Below are positions 7,539 to 16,630 of a stretch of 64,000 nt of DNA, one piece after another (positions within the stretch are counted from its first letter, which is position 1; the number at the start of each line of letters is the position of its first letter). The notes under the pieces were generated by a model that was given only the letters and a program-made list of their open reading frames with translations, was not told the DNA's origin and made no database searches. The DNA is taken from NCBI GenBank assembly GCA_022749815.1, contig JAKIWV010000002.1, positions 258,478-322,477 on the forward strand. Reading direction: 5' to 3'. The translations under genes were made by a program, and so were the position numbers. Source of the stretch: Thermoplasmata archaeon (GTDB taxonomy: Archaea > Thermoplasmatota > Thermoplasmata > Lutacidiplasmatales > UBA184).

Positions 7539-8546
7539 ATGCTCCGAACCAAATTCACTGACCTGGTCGGCTGCACAGTCCCGATTCAGCTCGCAGGGAT
7601 GGGACAACTCTCGACGCCAAAGCTGGCCGCCGCGGTCGCGAACGCCGGTGGGTTAGGAATGTTGGGGTGGGGAGGCGCTCCGGCCGAATTCGTCGAAAAG
7701 TGGCTTGACGAAACTCGTCGGTTGACGCGCGGTCCATGCGGGATGAACTTCATCGTCCCCGGATTAGTCGACGAAGCGACCGGAAAGCTCGAGCCGGAAG
7801 CGATGGCATGCGTGCATGCCGCCGCCACGCACGCCCGGGTCGTTGAGTTCTTCTATGCGGAACCGGACCCGGCCCTTATTTCGGCCGTCCACAAGGATGG
7901 GGCCCTCGCCTCCTGGCAGGTCGGATCCCCGACGGAGGCCGCTACGGCGGAAAAATCCGGCTGTGATTTCATTGTGGCCCAGGGAAGCGAGGCCGGAGGT
8001 CACGTTCGCGGGAAGATCGGAGTCTTGGCACTCCTCGCAGAGGTTCTTCCTTCGGCCACGATACCCGTCGTGGCGGCGGGCGGCATCGGCACCGGAAGGG
8101 CGATGGCAGCCGCCCTTGCCGCCGGCGCCGCGGGCGTCCGAGTGGGAACGCGATTCGTAGCGGCCGACGAATCGGAAGCTCACCCGAGGTACGTGGACCG
8201 TCTCATCGCGGCTTCTGCGGGCGATACGGTTCTGACGGAGGCCTTCTCCACGAACTGGCCGCACGCGCCCCATCGAGTGCTGCGAGGCTGTGTTGAGTTC
8301 ATGCAGAAATCGTCAAAGGAAGTCGTGGGCGAGAGGGTCTATCAATGGGCCCCTGACGAACGGGTCCCCGTCCACCGAGGTGATTCAATCGTACCTATGC
8401 GGTCGACGACCGGAGATATCGACGCGATGCCCCACTGGGCCGGCGAATCCGTCGCCGCTGTGAGAAGGGTCCAGCCTGCGGCGGAGATCGTTAGGGAGTT
8501 GGCGGAGGAAGCCCAGGCACTTCTCGAACGGCGGACGATGGGCTGA
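7539..8546 (+). CDS. Nitronate monooxygenase / FabK-like flavoenzyme
   Basis: 335 residues, a TIM-barrel FMN enzyme. Family motifs: PIQLAGMGQLSTPKLAAAVANAGGLGML at the N-terminus, AQGSEAGGH at about 147-155, AAGGIGTG at about 179-186 (phosphate binding) and GTRF at about 203-206. Family members oxidise alkyl nitronates or act as enoyl-ACP reductases, and the sequence alone does not separate these. An archaeon has little use for FabK, so a nitronate-type oxidoreductase is more likely. It is a single gene, 148 nt after the MFS gene. Confidence 0.88.
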   Translation: MLRTKFTDLVGCTVPIQLAGMGQLSTPKLAAAVANAGGLGMLGWGGAPAEFVEKWLDETRRLTRGPCGMNFIVPGLVDEATGKLEPEAMACVHAAATHARVVEFFYAEPDPALISAVHKDGALASWQVGSPTEAATAEKSGCDFIVAQGSEAGGHVRGKIGVLALLAEVLPSATIPVVAAGGIGTGRAMAAALAAGAAGVRVGTRFVAADESEAHPRYVDRLIAASAGDTVLTEAFSTNWPHAPHRVLRGCVEFMQKSSKEVVGERVYQWAPDERVPVHRGDSIVPMRSTTGDIDAMPHWAGESVAAVRRVQPAAEIVRELAEEAQALLERRTMG

Positions 8547-8621
8547 CTATCCATCGAGCGCGCAGCAGATTCTTGGGCCGGTGGACTGAATGCGAGGGCG
8601 GGTCCTCCCACGCTGGAGGAG

Positions 8622-8637
8622 TGCATTCTCGATTGCG
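8622..8637. repeat. Palindromic hairpin motif, copy e
   Basis: TGCATT-CTCG-ATTGCG, 75 nt after the stop of the nitronate monooxygenase-like gene. Nearly identical in sequence and flanks to copy d. Confidence 0.5.
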
Positions 8638-8706
8638 TCCTTTCCGCCACGCAATGAAGACGGGCCCGAGTCCCGCAGGAAGTCCCCCCGGTTCTTCGGG
8701 AATGGT

Positions 8707-8841
8707 TCAGCCTGAAGGAGGAGCCAAAGGCGGTGGTGCGGGCGGGGAACGGGCCGGAGGGCGAGAGTTCTTGCGCCTCCGATACCAGACCACGAGAGCC
8801 GTCGCGAGTACTAGCGCGGCGGCCCCGTCGAGGACCCACAA
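8707..8841 (-). pseudogene. Short single-helix membrane peptide, possibly a surface-protein remnant
   Basis: The frame from TTG 8841 encodes about 44 residues: a hydrophobic helix (GAAALVLATALVVWYRRRK) followed by a Pro-rich tail (PPAPPPLAPPSG). An upstream in-frame stop occurs near 8905, and no ATG or GTG is available. The helix-plus-basic-residues layout matches the C-terminal anchor of archaeal surface proteins such as the one at 12786. It is either a degraded surface-protein gene or a real small protein. Confidence 0.4.
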
Positions 8842-8980
8842 CGCGCTAAAAGATGCCCCAACTCGGCCGCCGGTCCGGACCCGGAAACCCGGGGGAGCAG
8901 TTCATGAAAGCTTCTATCTGGGGTCTGGTTCTGGGGAGTCGAACTCCCGGGCGAGTCAAGCTCCTCCTAGGTAGATCGAA

Positions 8981-9769
8981 GTGTCGACCCCCTCGTGGAA
9001 AGCAGCTCCACACGGTCGCGAACTAGCCCGCCCGGCTCTCCTGGTCCTCGCGGCCTTCGGGGCAGTCATCGTGGCGGCTTGGGTCGTTACGATCCTGACG
9101 GCCAACAGCCTGATGGCTCTCCTCGGGAACGAGCTCGCCGGGGCAGCACCCATCTCCCATCTGGCCTACTTCTCGCTGACGGCGGTCATGATGACGGCGA
9201 TGATGTTGCCTTCGGCGATTCCGATGGTCACCGTCTATCGAAGATTTGCCCTGGCCGACTCCGCGCTGAGGGAGGGAAACTTTCGCGCAGCACTATTCAC
9301 TTCGAGCTACCTGCTGGTCTGGGCGACTTTCGCGGCGCTCGTCCTGGTCCTCGTGATGGGGCTCGGCCTCATGGGGGGTCTGCCGGGCTGGCTCGTCCTG
9401 GTGTCTGGGGCGACACTCGTGGCGGCCGGAGTCTACCAGTTCACCAGTTGGAAGCGCTACTGTCTCGACCGCTGTCGATCGCCCATCGGCTTTCTCATGG
9501 CGCGGTGGCGACCTGGCCGGTGGGGGGCTGTCCGACTCGGGCTCGCGCACTCAGGTTTCTGCCTGGGATGCTGCTGGTTGCTCATGTTCGTAGTCTTCGT
9601 GTCCGGGGCGATGGGTCTGCTCTGGATGGGGGTTTTCACCGGTCTCGTGCTACTCGAGAAAGTCTGGGGAAACACTCGGTGGGTAACCCGCGGGATTGGG
9701 CTCGGGACTTTCTCCGTCGGGGTGGGGATCTCCGCTCTGGCCTTGGTCGGTGCTCTCGGCGTCCCTTGA
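8981..9769 (+). CDS. DUF2182 integral membrane protein
   Basis: 262 residues from GTG 8981, with about seven hydrophobic helices. Motifs of the DUF2182 (COG5486, predicted metal-binding) family: TAVMMTAMMLPSAIPMV, then YQFTSWKRYCLDRCRSP and HSGFCLGCCWLLM. The Met-rich and Cys-rich segments could bind metal. DUF2182 genes commonly neighbour DUF1326 genes; here the DUF1326 gene follows at once, on the opposite strand. The function is unknown; a role in metal or redox handling is inference. Confidence 0.88.
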   Translation: MSTPSWKAAPHGRELARPALLVLAAFGAVIVAAWVVTILTANSLMALLGNELAGAAPISHLAYFSLTAVMMTAMMLPSAIPMVTVYRRFALADSALREGNFRAALFTSSYLLVWATFAALVLVLVMGLGLMGGLPGWLVLVSGATLVAAGVYQFTSWKRYCLDRCRSPIGFLMARWRPGRWGAVRLGLAHSGFCLGCCWLLMFVVFVSGAMGLLWMGVFTGLVLLEKVWGNTRWVTRGIGLGTFSVGVGISALALVGALGVP

Positions 9770-9803
9770 CCGCCGATGTTCTCCCCGCCAGCCCGGCGGG
9801 CGG

Positions 9804-10403
9804 CTAGGGCCCGTGGGCGGAAAACGGGGCGAAGAAGCTGTTCTTCTCGGCCACGTCCCACTTCCATCCGTAGTCAGTTACGATGAGTCTCTCGGATTTG
9901 GCCACCGAGACATCGGCCGCCGCCCCGAAAGGAGCGTTCGTGATCTTGACTTCTTTTCCGTCCGAGGTAGTCAGAGCCTGAACGCGCATCTCCGCTACCC
10001 CGGGGATCTTCATCGAGCGCTTCTTCCCGTCGACGTGGAACTCGATGGGAACCGAGCGGATCCCGTGGACCTTGCCAAAGAAAGGAGCCAGCACACCGAA
10101 CACGCCACCCGCTTGGCCCGTCAGGATCGTCTCCAACGCCCTCCGTTGGACCTCGGTGGCGTGCTGGTCCAGATAGATCGCTCCCTCCCACTTGTTCTTC
10201 AGCATGTTGCCACGGCAAAACGCGGCGATCGCGAAGCTGAGCCCGTCCAGACTGTGCGTCCCCGACTTTCCTTTCTCGACGTGGTAGCCTAGGAGGACGG
10301 TGCATGTGTCCTGCGTTGGGTCGCTGAGGAACACGCAAGGGCAGGCGACATCGCAGTTACACGCTTCGAAGTACTCTCCCTTCATTGACCAGGCGTCGGG
10401 CAT
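9804..10403 (-). CDS. DUF1326 protein
   Basis: 199 residues. The N-terminal signature EACNCDVACPCVFLSDPTQDTC (four closely spaced Cys) defines the DUF1326 family; HVEKGK and GVFGVLAPFFGKVHG are also typical. The Cys cluster suggests metal binding. It ends 34 nt from the end of the DUF2182 gene, its usual partner, in a tail-to-tail layout. A TATA-like box (gatttatctt) is centred about 24-26 nt upstream of the ATG. Confidence 0.88.
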   Translation of the reverse strand: MPDAWSMKGEYFEACNCDVACPCVFLSDPTQDTCTVLLGYHVEKGKSGTHSLDGLSFAIAAFCRGNMLKNKWEGAIYLDQHATEVQRRALETILTGQAGGVFGVLAPFFGKVHGIRSVPIEFHVDGKKRSMKIPGVAEMRVQALTTSDGKEVKITNAPFGAAADVSVAKSERLIVTDYGWKWDVAEKNSFFAPFSAHGP

Positions 10404-10587
10404 GCGCCGGGATAGACTCCGGAAGATAAATCCCGCATCTCGCGCTCACTACCCATCGACCGGCGGGATCCGCGCTCTCCGATCGACCTCCTCGTGTCGC
10501 GCGAAGCATGTCCGGCGAGGCACGCCGATGAGCGAAGACACGATGACAGCGCTCTCTGTCCGTCGTGGGAGAACCAATCACCGAGAG

Positions 10588-11919
10588 TTAGTCCGGCGAT
10601 CGCACCTCGAATAGCGACCAAGGTTCGCCGACGCCCTTCAGGACGTGCCGGCCGAAGTTGTGAAAGCTGATCCCGGATCCGGATACTAGTTCCTTCACCG
10701 TACTCGTGACGACAACGTTCGTGCCGTCGGCCTTCCCCGCAACGCGCGAGGCGAGGTGCACACTGAGGCCCGCAATGTCCTTACCGACGACCTCGCACTC
10801 GCCGGTGTGAAGTCCAACACGGATCGAGAGCCCGAGTTCTTTCAACGATCGAAGGATGGCAGCTCCGCAGTGGATTCCGGAGGCCGGCCCATCGAACGTG
10901 GCCAGGAAGCCGTCGCCCGTCGACTTTACCTCGCGTCCCCCGAACCGACTCAATTCCCGCCGAATCCGCTGGTTATGACGAGCCAGAAGGTTGGCCCACC
11001 CCCGATCCCCGAGTGCCCGAGCCTGGGCCGTCGACGCCACGATGTCGGTGAACATGACCGTCGTGAGCACCCGTTCCACCGTCCGGGGTGCTCGATTTCC
11101 GGTGACGAATTCCTGGATCTCCTCCAGGATCTTGTCCGTGTCTCCTACCCACCACAGGTGATCGTCCCCCGGTAGCTCGACGAATTTTGCCCCCGGTATG
11201 TGTTGGGCTAGGTACCGACCGTTTCCGACTTGAACGTCGAGGTCACCGCTCCGGTGAATCACGAGGGTGGGAACGTGGATGGAGGAAAGCACGGCCCGTA
11301 TGTCGATGCCGGTATTCATTCTGGCGAGGTCGACAATGGCCGAAGGACTGGCGCTGAGTCGACTGAAGGTGGCGAACCAACGTCGGAAAGTCTCATCGCG
11401 GGCCACGGAGGGCGCGAGCGAGTCGACCTCGACAGGGGTGCCCCATTCGGCTTCGATCTGTCCGATCCATTTTTCGCGTTGGGCCCGCGTGGGCGCCCAC
11501 GGATAGTCCGGGCTCCGCAGGCGCTTGGCGAATGCGCCGTAGAGGATCAGGGCGCGGACCCGTTCCGGGTGCATCGCGGCGAACAGGGCACTCATCGAGC
11601 CCCCCTCGCTGACGCCGAGAATAGCAGCCCGCTTCACCCCCGCCGCATTCATGACCGCGCGGAGGTCGTCCATCCGTTCCTCTAAGATCGGAAAACCCGA
11701 AACCCGGTCCGAAAGGCCGCTGCCACGTTTGTCGAACCAGACCACGCGCGAGAACGACGCGAGTCGCTCCAGGTACCGCGCGTACATCGGCTCTTCCCAG
11801 GAATACTCGAGGTGGGAGGCCCACCCGGGCACGAACACTAGATCGGGGGGCCCGCGACCGAACGCTTGGTACGCGACGTGGACCCCGTGGCTCCGCGCGT
11901 ACTTTGTCTCGGGGATCAT
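10588..11919 (-). CDS. Alpha/beta hydrolase fused to a class III nucleotide cyclase domain
   Basis: About 443 residues from ATG 11919; an open frame extends upstream to 11967. Residues 1-275 are an alpha/beta hydrolase: GVSEGG nucleophile elbow (Ser near 104), Asp in SGDLDV and His in GDDHLWW. Residues about 280-440 are a class III cyclase: metal Asp in MFTDI (near 292), the EVKSTGDGF segment with Lys and the second Asp, and VHLASR where typical enzymes have VNxAAR. This fusion is known in soil bacteria. The cyclase would make cAMP or cGMP, perhaps gated by a ligand in the hydrolase pocket. A TATA-like ctaaaacgc is about 30 nt upstream. Confidence 0.92.
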   Translation of the reverse strand: MIPETKYARSHGVHVAYQAFGRGPPDLVFVPGWASHLEYSWEEPMYARYLERLASFSRVVWFDKRGSGLSDRVSGFPILEERMDDLRAVMNAAGVKRAAILGVSEGGSMSALFAAMHPERVRALILYGAFAKRLRSPDYPWAPTRAQREKWIGQIEAEWGTPVEVDSLAPSVARDETFRRWFATFSRLSASPSAIVDLARMNTGIDIRAVLSSIHVPTLVIHRSGDLDVQVGNGRYLAQHIPGAKFVELPGDDHLWWVGDTDKILEEIQEFVTGNRAPRTVERVLTTVMFTDIVASTAQARALGDRGWANLLARHNQRIRRELSRFGGREVKSTGDGFLATFDGPASGIHCGAAILRSLKELGLSIRVGLHTGECEVVGKDIAGLSVHLASRVAGKADGTNVVVTSTVKELVSGSGISFHNFGRHVLKGVGEPWSLFEVRSPD

Positions 11920-12087
11920 CTGAAACAGCCAGTCTCCACTACGCGTTTTAGCCCTCCGCAACCCCACGCCGAGAGGGAGGGGGACAGAGACACCATCGAC
12001 GGAGGAACCGGCTTTGCGCTGGGTCCGTGGAGAGGAGTTCGACCGTGTCGGCCCACCCGCCCGGACAGGTGTCGAATGACGCTGGCG

Positions 12088-12576
12088 CTACTTGGCGCCG
12101 GCCGACGGGACGAGGATTTCCCGTTCGACGAACTCCCGGAACGCGGGGTCGACCCAAGCATGCATCTGAGCATCCTTCCAATAATTCCCCAACCGTCCGT
12201 GCTGAAAGGCATTCTTGGTCCACTGGAGCCAGCCCGCCCAATCGTTGTCGCTTAAGATGCCACGCTGTCGCATGTGAAAACAGTGCGCGCAAAAGAACAT
12301 CACATAGTACGCGAACGCTGCCTCGGGGGCGAACGCCGCTTCGCCTCCCTCAGCGGGAGGCACGTCGTTGAGGACACGGACGTAATCGGGTTTCTCCATG
12401 AAGATCTCCCCCATCCGATGGAGCTTTTCGTCAAGGTCGTTCAATACGCGTGCCTCGAGATCGGCTGCGAGCGCCTGAATCTGGCGGCGCGAAAAGTACA
12501 CGGCAATGATGATGGCCACAATGATTGCCACCGTCTGGACGAGGGTGAGGAGCTCGGGGAAGTCGATGCCGGCCAT
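12088..12576 (-). CDS. Single-helix membrane-anchored protein, DUF4760-like
   Basis: About 162 residues from ATG 12576 (12603 is an alternative). One N-terminal helix (LLTLVQTVAIIVAIIIAVYF) is followed by SRRQIQALAADLEARVLNDL and a helical cytoplasmic domain with AYYVMFFCAHCFHMRQRGILSDNDW. The layout matches the gene at 23473 (helix, then a Q-rich amphipathic helix, then a helical domain with a conserved Trp region). It resembles proteins grouped as DUF4760, but the match is from memory and weak. The function is unknown. Confidence 0.65.
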   Translation of the reverse strand: MAGIDFPELLTLVQTVAIIVAIIIAVYFSRRQIQALAADLEARVLNDLDEKLHRMGEIFMEKPDYVRVLNDVPPAEGGEAAFAPEAAFAYYVMFFCAHCFHMRQRGILSDNDWAGWLQWTKNAFQHGRLGNYWKDAQMHAWVDPAFREFVEREILVPSAGAK

Positions 12577-12785
12577 GGCGGCCGGACAGCGGGTCCGATT
12601 CATCAAGGTTGAGTCGCCGCGGCCCGAACCTCGCGACCTTCTGCATCCGCGCACTCACGCGCAGCCAGACAATGTCGAGAGACGCTCGACCAATGATCGC
12701 CCTCGCCTCCGGGAAACGATTCATCCTGGAGTGGGGCAGTAAACATGTTGGGGGAGGGCCCCGCCCTCCCCCTGAGGCGCCCGAC

Positions 12786-14258
12786 CTACCTTCGCCGAGT
12801 GGTCCGGTACAACACTACGCTCCCTGCCACAGCAATCAGTCCTATGAGGAGGAGGGGGACCAGCGGGGCTCCGGCCGACCCGCCCCCCACCCCACTCAGT
12901 GGGTGAGCGGGACTTTTCAAGGAGTGGATTCCTTGGGCGGCTTGAGCCGGAGTGATCGGGGTGGCGACGACGTCGGTCCCGGAGGCCGGCTTTGCTTCCA
13001 CGGACGCCGGCACCGGTCGATTTGGGGTGATGACCGCTCGGTCTCCCGGGGTCGCCGTCTGAGCGACGGCTGCCGCTGCCGGATGTTCCTGGACCGCCGG
13101 TGCAACGCCTGCAGCATGGCTCGGGTCGGCGGCCGGCAACAACAGCAAGCCGTCGACCAGGATCACGCTCTTCGAACCACCGGAATCGGTGTAGGCGATG
13201 ACGTACCCCGTCTCGGCCGTGCCGTTCGGTTCGTAGATGGTCTTCGTCCCGACGACGACGAAGTCAAATGTCAACGTCTCGGTCCAATTCAGCGCGGCGG
13301 AAGCGGCCCGGCTCTGCGAACCGCTGGGTCCGTTCGGAACTCCAGCGGAAATCGCCGAGGCCGCGGCCCAACTACCAACGAATCGAACCGTGCTCGAGGC
13401 GGCCCAGTTCTTTCCGACGTGGAGCGGCCCCTCGACGAGGGGGATCGCGGGGGTGAAGTTCGCCGACAACGCGGCGGCTTCCCATCCGTCGGCCTGGATC
13501 CATCCCGTGACATAGTGGACGGACCAAGAGCCCGGCGATCGGGTGACATTGGGGAAGTTCGAGGCGACGAGCGAGATGTTGATCGCCCGGTACATTGCGA
13601 CCCGTTCGTTGTCGAGCGAAAGCGATCCGTTGGTACCGGTGGTCAAGTTGAGGGACGCCTGGTAGAGAGCCAGCGTCCCGACCCGAGCGTGAAGGCCCAC
13701 GTTCATCGGGACGAGAGGAACTGACGAATTGTCGGTGTAGTTCCCTGCGGCCGGGAAAGTCCCCTGCGCGGCGAGTTCGATTTCGAGGACCTGGTACTCT
13801 GCGGCCTGTAGTTGGACCTGGAGGTGCCCAACCGACGGACTTGTCACGTTGACGATCGCGAAGGCCGCGTAGCCGAGATGCAGCGACTCGTGGAGTGCCA
13901 CGTAGGCACCCGAAGTGGTGAGGTTTCCCGCCGTGAGATTCTGGCTGCTGTTGTAAGCGCCGAGGAAATCCAAGGTTACCGACAGGTTGGTCTCCACGCC
14001 CCAGGCCCACGACGCCAACGGCGAGACTTCGCTGGCCGACCGGCTGGGCGCCGACGCAACGTCACTCTGGGGCGGCGCATGCCGGGCCATAATGGCGGAA
14101 TCGCGTCCCGGCGCCCCTCCCATTGCCAAGGTAGGCAACGCCAACACCGTGAGGAACAACGTGACTACCGCAAGCACGACGAAATATCGTCGGATCGGCT
14201 CTTCTGCGCCTTGCGGTCGACCTCGCGTTCTCGGCCCTCGTTCCTCTTCGCCGGTCAT
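12786..14258 (-). CDS. Secreted, C-terminally anchored surface protein
   Basis: 490 residues. After about 24 charged residues comes a hydrophobic signal segment (YFVVLAVVTLFLTVLALPTLAMGG), then a long extracellular part rich in Asn, Ser, Thr, Ala and Val with many N-x-S/T sequons (YNSSQNLT, NLTT, NWTETL). It ends with a helix (PLVPLLLIGLIAVAGSVVLY) and a basic stop-transfer RTTRRR. Position 335-440 is a Pro/Ala-rich stalk. This is a cell-surface glycoprotein architecture; no enzymatic domain is recognised. It is divergent from the gene at 14367. Confidence 0.8.
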   Translation of the reverse strand: MTGEEERGPRTRGRPQGAEEPIRRYFVVLAVVTLFLTVLALPTLAMGGAPGRDSAIMARHAPPQSDVASAPSRSASEVSPLASWAWGVETNLSVTLDFLGAYNSSQNLTAGNLTTSGAYVALHESLHLGYAAFAIVNVTSPSVGHLQVQLQAAEYQVLEIELAAQGTFPAAGNYTDNSSVPLVPMNVGLHARVGTLALYQASLNLTTGTNGSLSLDNERVAMYRAINISLVASNFPNVTRSPGSWSVHYVTGWIQADGWEAAALSANFTPAIPLVEGPLHVGKNWAASSTVRFVGSWAAASAISAGVPNGPSGSQSRAASAALNWTETLTFDFVVVGTKTIYEPNGTAETGYVIAYTDSGGSKSVILVDGLLLLPAADPSHAAGVAPAVQEHPAAAAVAQTATPGDRAVITPNRPVPASVEAKPASGTDVVATPITPAQAAQGIHSLKSPAHPLSGVGGGSAGAPLVPLLLIGLIAVAGSVVLYRTTRRR

Positions 14259-14337
14259 GGGTTCCTGGACTGAGGAAGAGCTTGCCTGGGCTATCGGGTC
14301 GCACGCAGAAGAGGGTCGGCCAACTGTTTCGGAGGGG

Positions 14338-14345
14338 TTTATCTA
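14338..14345 (+). promoter_or_regulatory. TATA box before GTG 14367
   Basis: gtttatct, centred about 26 nt upstream of the GTG at 14367, supporting a leaderless start. Confidence 0.5.
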
Positions 14346-14366
14346 CCCGCGGCAAGAGGAACTCAT

Positions 14367-15179
14367 GTGAGCGGCCCGCCGGGAATGGAGGATCCCATCT
14401 CCGCAATCTTCGACCTTTCCGACCGAGTAGCCGACATGGTACCGGTCGTCCGTCGAATGTATCGGTACACCGCGACGATCCTTGTCATCTGGGTCGTTCT
14501 CATGGCCTTCGTCGCGCTCCTGACGTTCGGCGCGAACCCGTATGTCTCGGTTCTCGCCGCTCTCGGCCTTGTGGCCGGGGCGATCGGGCTGAGCCTACTG
14601 CGTCGCACGGATCGGTTCTTCCGTACGTTCGCCCAACGACACCGGTCGATCCGGCTCCTTCGCGATGCCGACCCGGTCGTCCGGATCCCGGAAGGCCGAA
14701 CCCCCGTCGAACGGTTCGCGCGCTACCTCGCTCTCTCGAACCCGAGGGTTGAGAGCCTGCTCTCGGACGCCCCTTCGTCGGCTCGGTATCGGGCGAGCCT
14801 AGGTGCTCACGGAAGGACGGTCCCGTTCGACCTCGTCATCGAGCAACGCAGTAGCGGGTCGGCGCGATGGTTCGGGGTCGGCGATCCGGGGTTTGCAATT
14901 CTCGCGCGTCTGGGCTCCGCGACGCCCACCGTCGGCGACCTCATGCAGCTCGAGAGCGACACCCAAGCGGCGGCATTGGGGCTCGCCGCTGCCCCGGCCC
15001 GGATCATACTCCTTCGGACCACGGGGGGACCGTTAGCAGAGGAGGTCTACGATTACGCCGTCGGCCACCCCGTCTTCGTGCGCTGGGGTACGCGACGCGT
15101 TCGATTGAACTTGGAGATCATCTCGGAAAACGCCGATGGGACCTACGACTTCGTTCCGCACGTCCTAGGAATGCCGTAG
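14367..15179 (+). CDS. Two-helix membrane protein of unknown function
   Basis: 270 residues from GTG 14367, supported by a TATA-like box 26 nt upstream; ATG 14385 is an alternative. Two adjacent hydrophobic helices at about 36-76 are followed by a soluble domain with PFDLVIEQRSSGSARWF, PARIILLRTTGGPLAEEVYDY and HPVFVRWGTRRVRLNLEI. The second half has the alternating pattern of a small alpha/beta domain. It is not recognised. Confidence 0.65.
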   Translation: MSGPPGMEDPISAIFDLSDRVADMVPVVRRMYRYTATILVIWVVLMAFVALLTFGANPYVSVLAALGLVAGAIGLSLLRRTDRFFRTFAQRHRSIRLLRDADPVVRIPEGRTPVERFARYLALSNPRVESLLSDAPSSARYRASLGAHGRTVPFDLVIEQRSSGSARWFGVGDPGFAILARLGSATPTVGDLMQLESDTQAAALGLAAAPARIILLRTTGGPLAEEVYDYAVGHPVFVRWGTRRVRLNLEIISENADGTYDFVPHVLGMP

Positions 15180-15199
15180 ACCGCGGTCGCGCCCGCCAC

Positions 15200-15646
15200 C
15201 TACGGGGAAGGGGACGCGTCCTCGCGCGCTCCCTCTGTCGGGGAGAGCCAGTCGGGGGACCGGACGTATCGGTAGTGCTCGCTAAGTTCCCTCGCGTACA
15301 ACTCTCGGTAGAGCCGGTTGTACCTTCGAAGGTGTTGGACGCCTTTGGTGGTGATGCGAATGTCGTAACCGCGCTCATCCCTGCTCGCGGCGGCGAACCC
15401 TTCAGCCACGAGGTACTCCACCACCTTGTCGGTCATGTGGGAATTCGACCGGATTGCGTGGAGGATCTCTTCCTTCGAGACGTGGCCGGAATAGTTCTGG
15501 AGCGCGCTCGTCGCTTGGGCCTCAATATCCCCCTGGATCAAATCGAGGTTCAGCTCCGCGAAGAGTCGGGCGAGCGCGATGTATGCATAGACACGGTATC
15601 CTTTGTAATGGCGTCCGGGAGGTTCCCGGAGCCCCAGATCCCCCAT
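15200..15646 (-). CDS. Winged-helix DNA-binding protein
   Basis: 148 residues from ATG 15646; an open frame upstream is not domain-like. Residues about 53-105 fit a winged helix: HVSKEEILHAIRSNSHMTDKVVEYLVAEGFAA, then the wing RDERGYDIRITTKG. The C-terminal helix is rich in Tyr and Arg (RRYNRLYRELYARELSEHYRYV). This is a probable transcriptional regulator. It lies divergent from the oxidase-like gene at 15752, which it might control. Confidence 0.75.
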   Translation of the reverse strand: MGDLGLREPPGRHYKGYRVYAYIALARLFAELNLDLIQGDIEAQATSALQNYSGHVSKEEILHAIRSNSHMTDKVVEYLVAEGFAAASRDERGYDIRITTKGVQHLRRYNRLYRELYARELSEHYRYVRSPDWLSPTEGAREDASPSP

Positions 15647-15751
15647 CGCTGGGCTATACCACCGGATTCCGGGGGAAATAACGTTCTGTCCGACTCTCGG
15701 CCCGGGCGTCTTCCCGGAGGTCTGTAAACTAGGCGCGAGTGAGGTCCCCGC

Positions 15752-16309
15752 TTGGCACGACTTCTCTTTGTACGAGGAATCCCCTCGGTCGCGTACTGCG
15801 GAGGTTCCGTGGGACTCGAAGTGGTTCCTGGATCCTTGAGCAACCGGCGTGTGCGGGCTAGCCTGATTCGCCTCCTCCGAGAGAACGTGCTGGCTTCGTT
15901 CGCCTCGGTCGGGCGTCGCGGCCGAGCTCACATCAATACGGCCTACTTCGCCTGGACTCGGGATTGGTCTCTCTTCTTCTACTCCTACCCTGATTCCGCC
16001 CACTGCCGGAATCTTCGGCGCCACCCCTCGATGGCGGTCGCGGTTTTCGACTCTCGCCAGCGCTGGGGACACCCCGACCGGGGAGTGCAACTCTTTGGTT
16101 CATGTCACGAGGCCGATGGAAGGTGGGGAGAAGTCGCCTCGGTCGCCTACGCCAAACGGTTCAAGGGCTTCGAGAAATGGCGGGGTCGGTTGCGGAGCGA
16201 GGCAGGCACCTTCCCACTACGACCGTATCGGTTCACCCCTCACCGCGCTAAGATCTTCGACGAACGAGCGTTGGGAGCCGGGCGGTTCATCGAGATTGAG
16301 ATTCCCTGA
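15752..16309 (+). CDS. Pyridoxamine 5'-phosphate oxidase-like flavin-binding protein
   Basis: 185 residues from TTG 15752, supported by a TATA-like tgtaaacta centred about 25 nt upstream; GTG 15809 would give a shorter protein starting nearer the domain. The split-barrel pattern is visible: LLRENVLASFASVGRRGRAHINTAYFAWTRDWSLFFYS, then HCRNLRRHPSMAVAVFDSRQ. Members use FMN, F420 or heme. The substrate is unknown. Confidence 0.75.
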   Translation: MARLLFVRGIPSVAYCGGSVGLEVVPGSLSNRRVRASLIRLLRENVLASFASVGRRGRAHINTAYFAWTRDWSLFFYSYPDSAHCRNLRRHPSMAVAVFDSRQRWGHPDRGVQLFGSCHEADGRWGEVASVAYAKRFKGFEKWRGRLRSEAGTFPLRPYRFTPHRAKIFDERALGAGRFIEIEIP

Positions 16310-16630
16310 GCCGCGACGCATGACGATGCGCGCGGAGGTTGTGGCCGCCTCGACACGTTGACCAGGTCGGCCTGATCTGACGAGCTCCGCTCGAGACGCA
16401 ACGCTGCACTGAGCGGCCGCTAGCCAGAAGGGCCGGAGGGGAGCGCTGGAACGATTCCACGTGGCGCAGGAAACAAAGGGCCCGGTCGCCGTGAGAGACG
16501 ATACTCCTCTCGAGCGAAACGACGCCTGGGTACCTCGCGAAGCGGCATGCTCGACGGGAAGTGCTATCAGAATTCCAGCCCCGGTCGGGCGGCTCGAAAG
16601 TCTGACGGGTTACTTCGAACACGTCGCCCG
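16310..16630. other. Intergenic region, no feature seen
   Basis: This lies between two convergent genes. No coding frame with protein-like composition and no repeat was found. Confidence 0.4.

Larger units (their letters stand above)
8547..8980. other. Intergenic region with hairpin motif and a small TM-encoding frame
   Basis: It holds palindrome copy e (8622-8637) and, on the minus strand, a short frame for a single-helix membrane peptide (8707-8841). Nothing else is supported. Confidence 0.5.

Noticed and set aside
8925-8975. gagtcgaactccc, resembling the end of a tRNA gene
   Set aside because: The 5-bp stem leaves a 5-nt loop, not the 7-nt T loop, and no other tRNA arms are present.
12609-13724. 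371-residue open frame antisense to the surface protein
   Set aside because: It is a shadow of the surface glycoprotein gene, with no recognisable segments.
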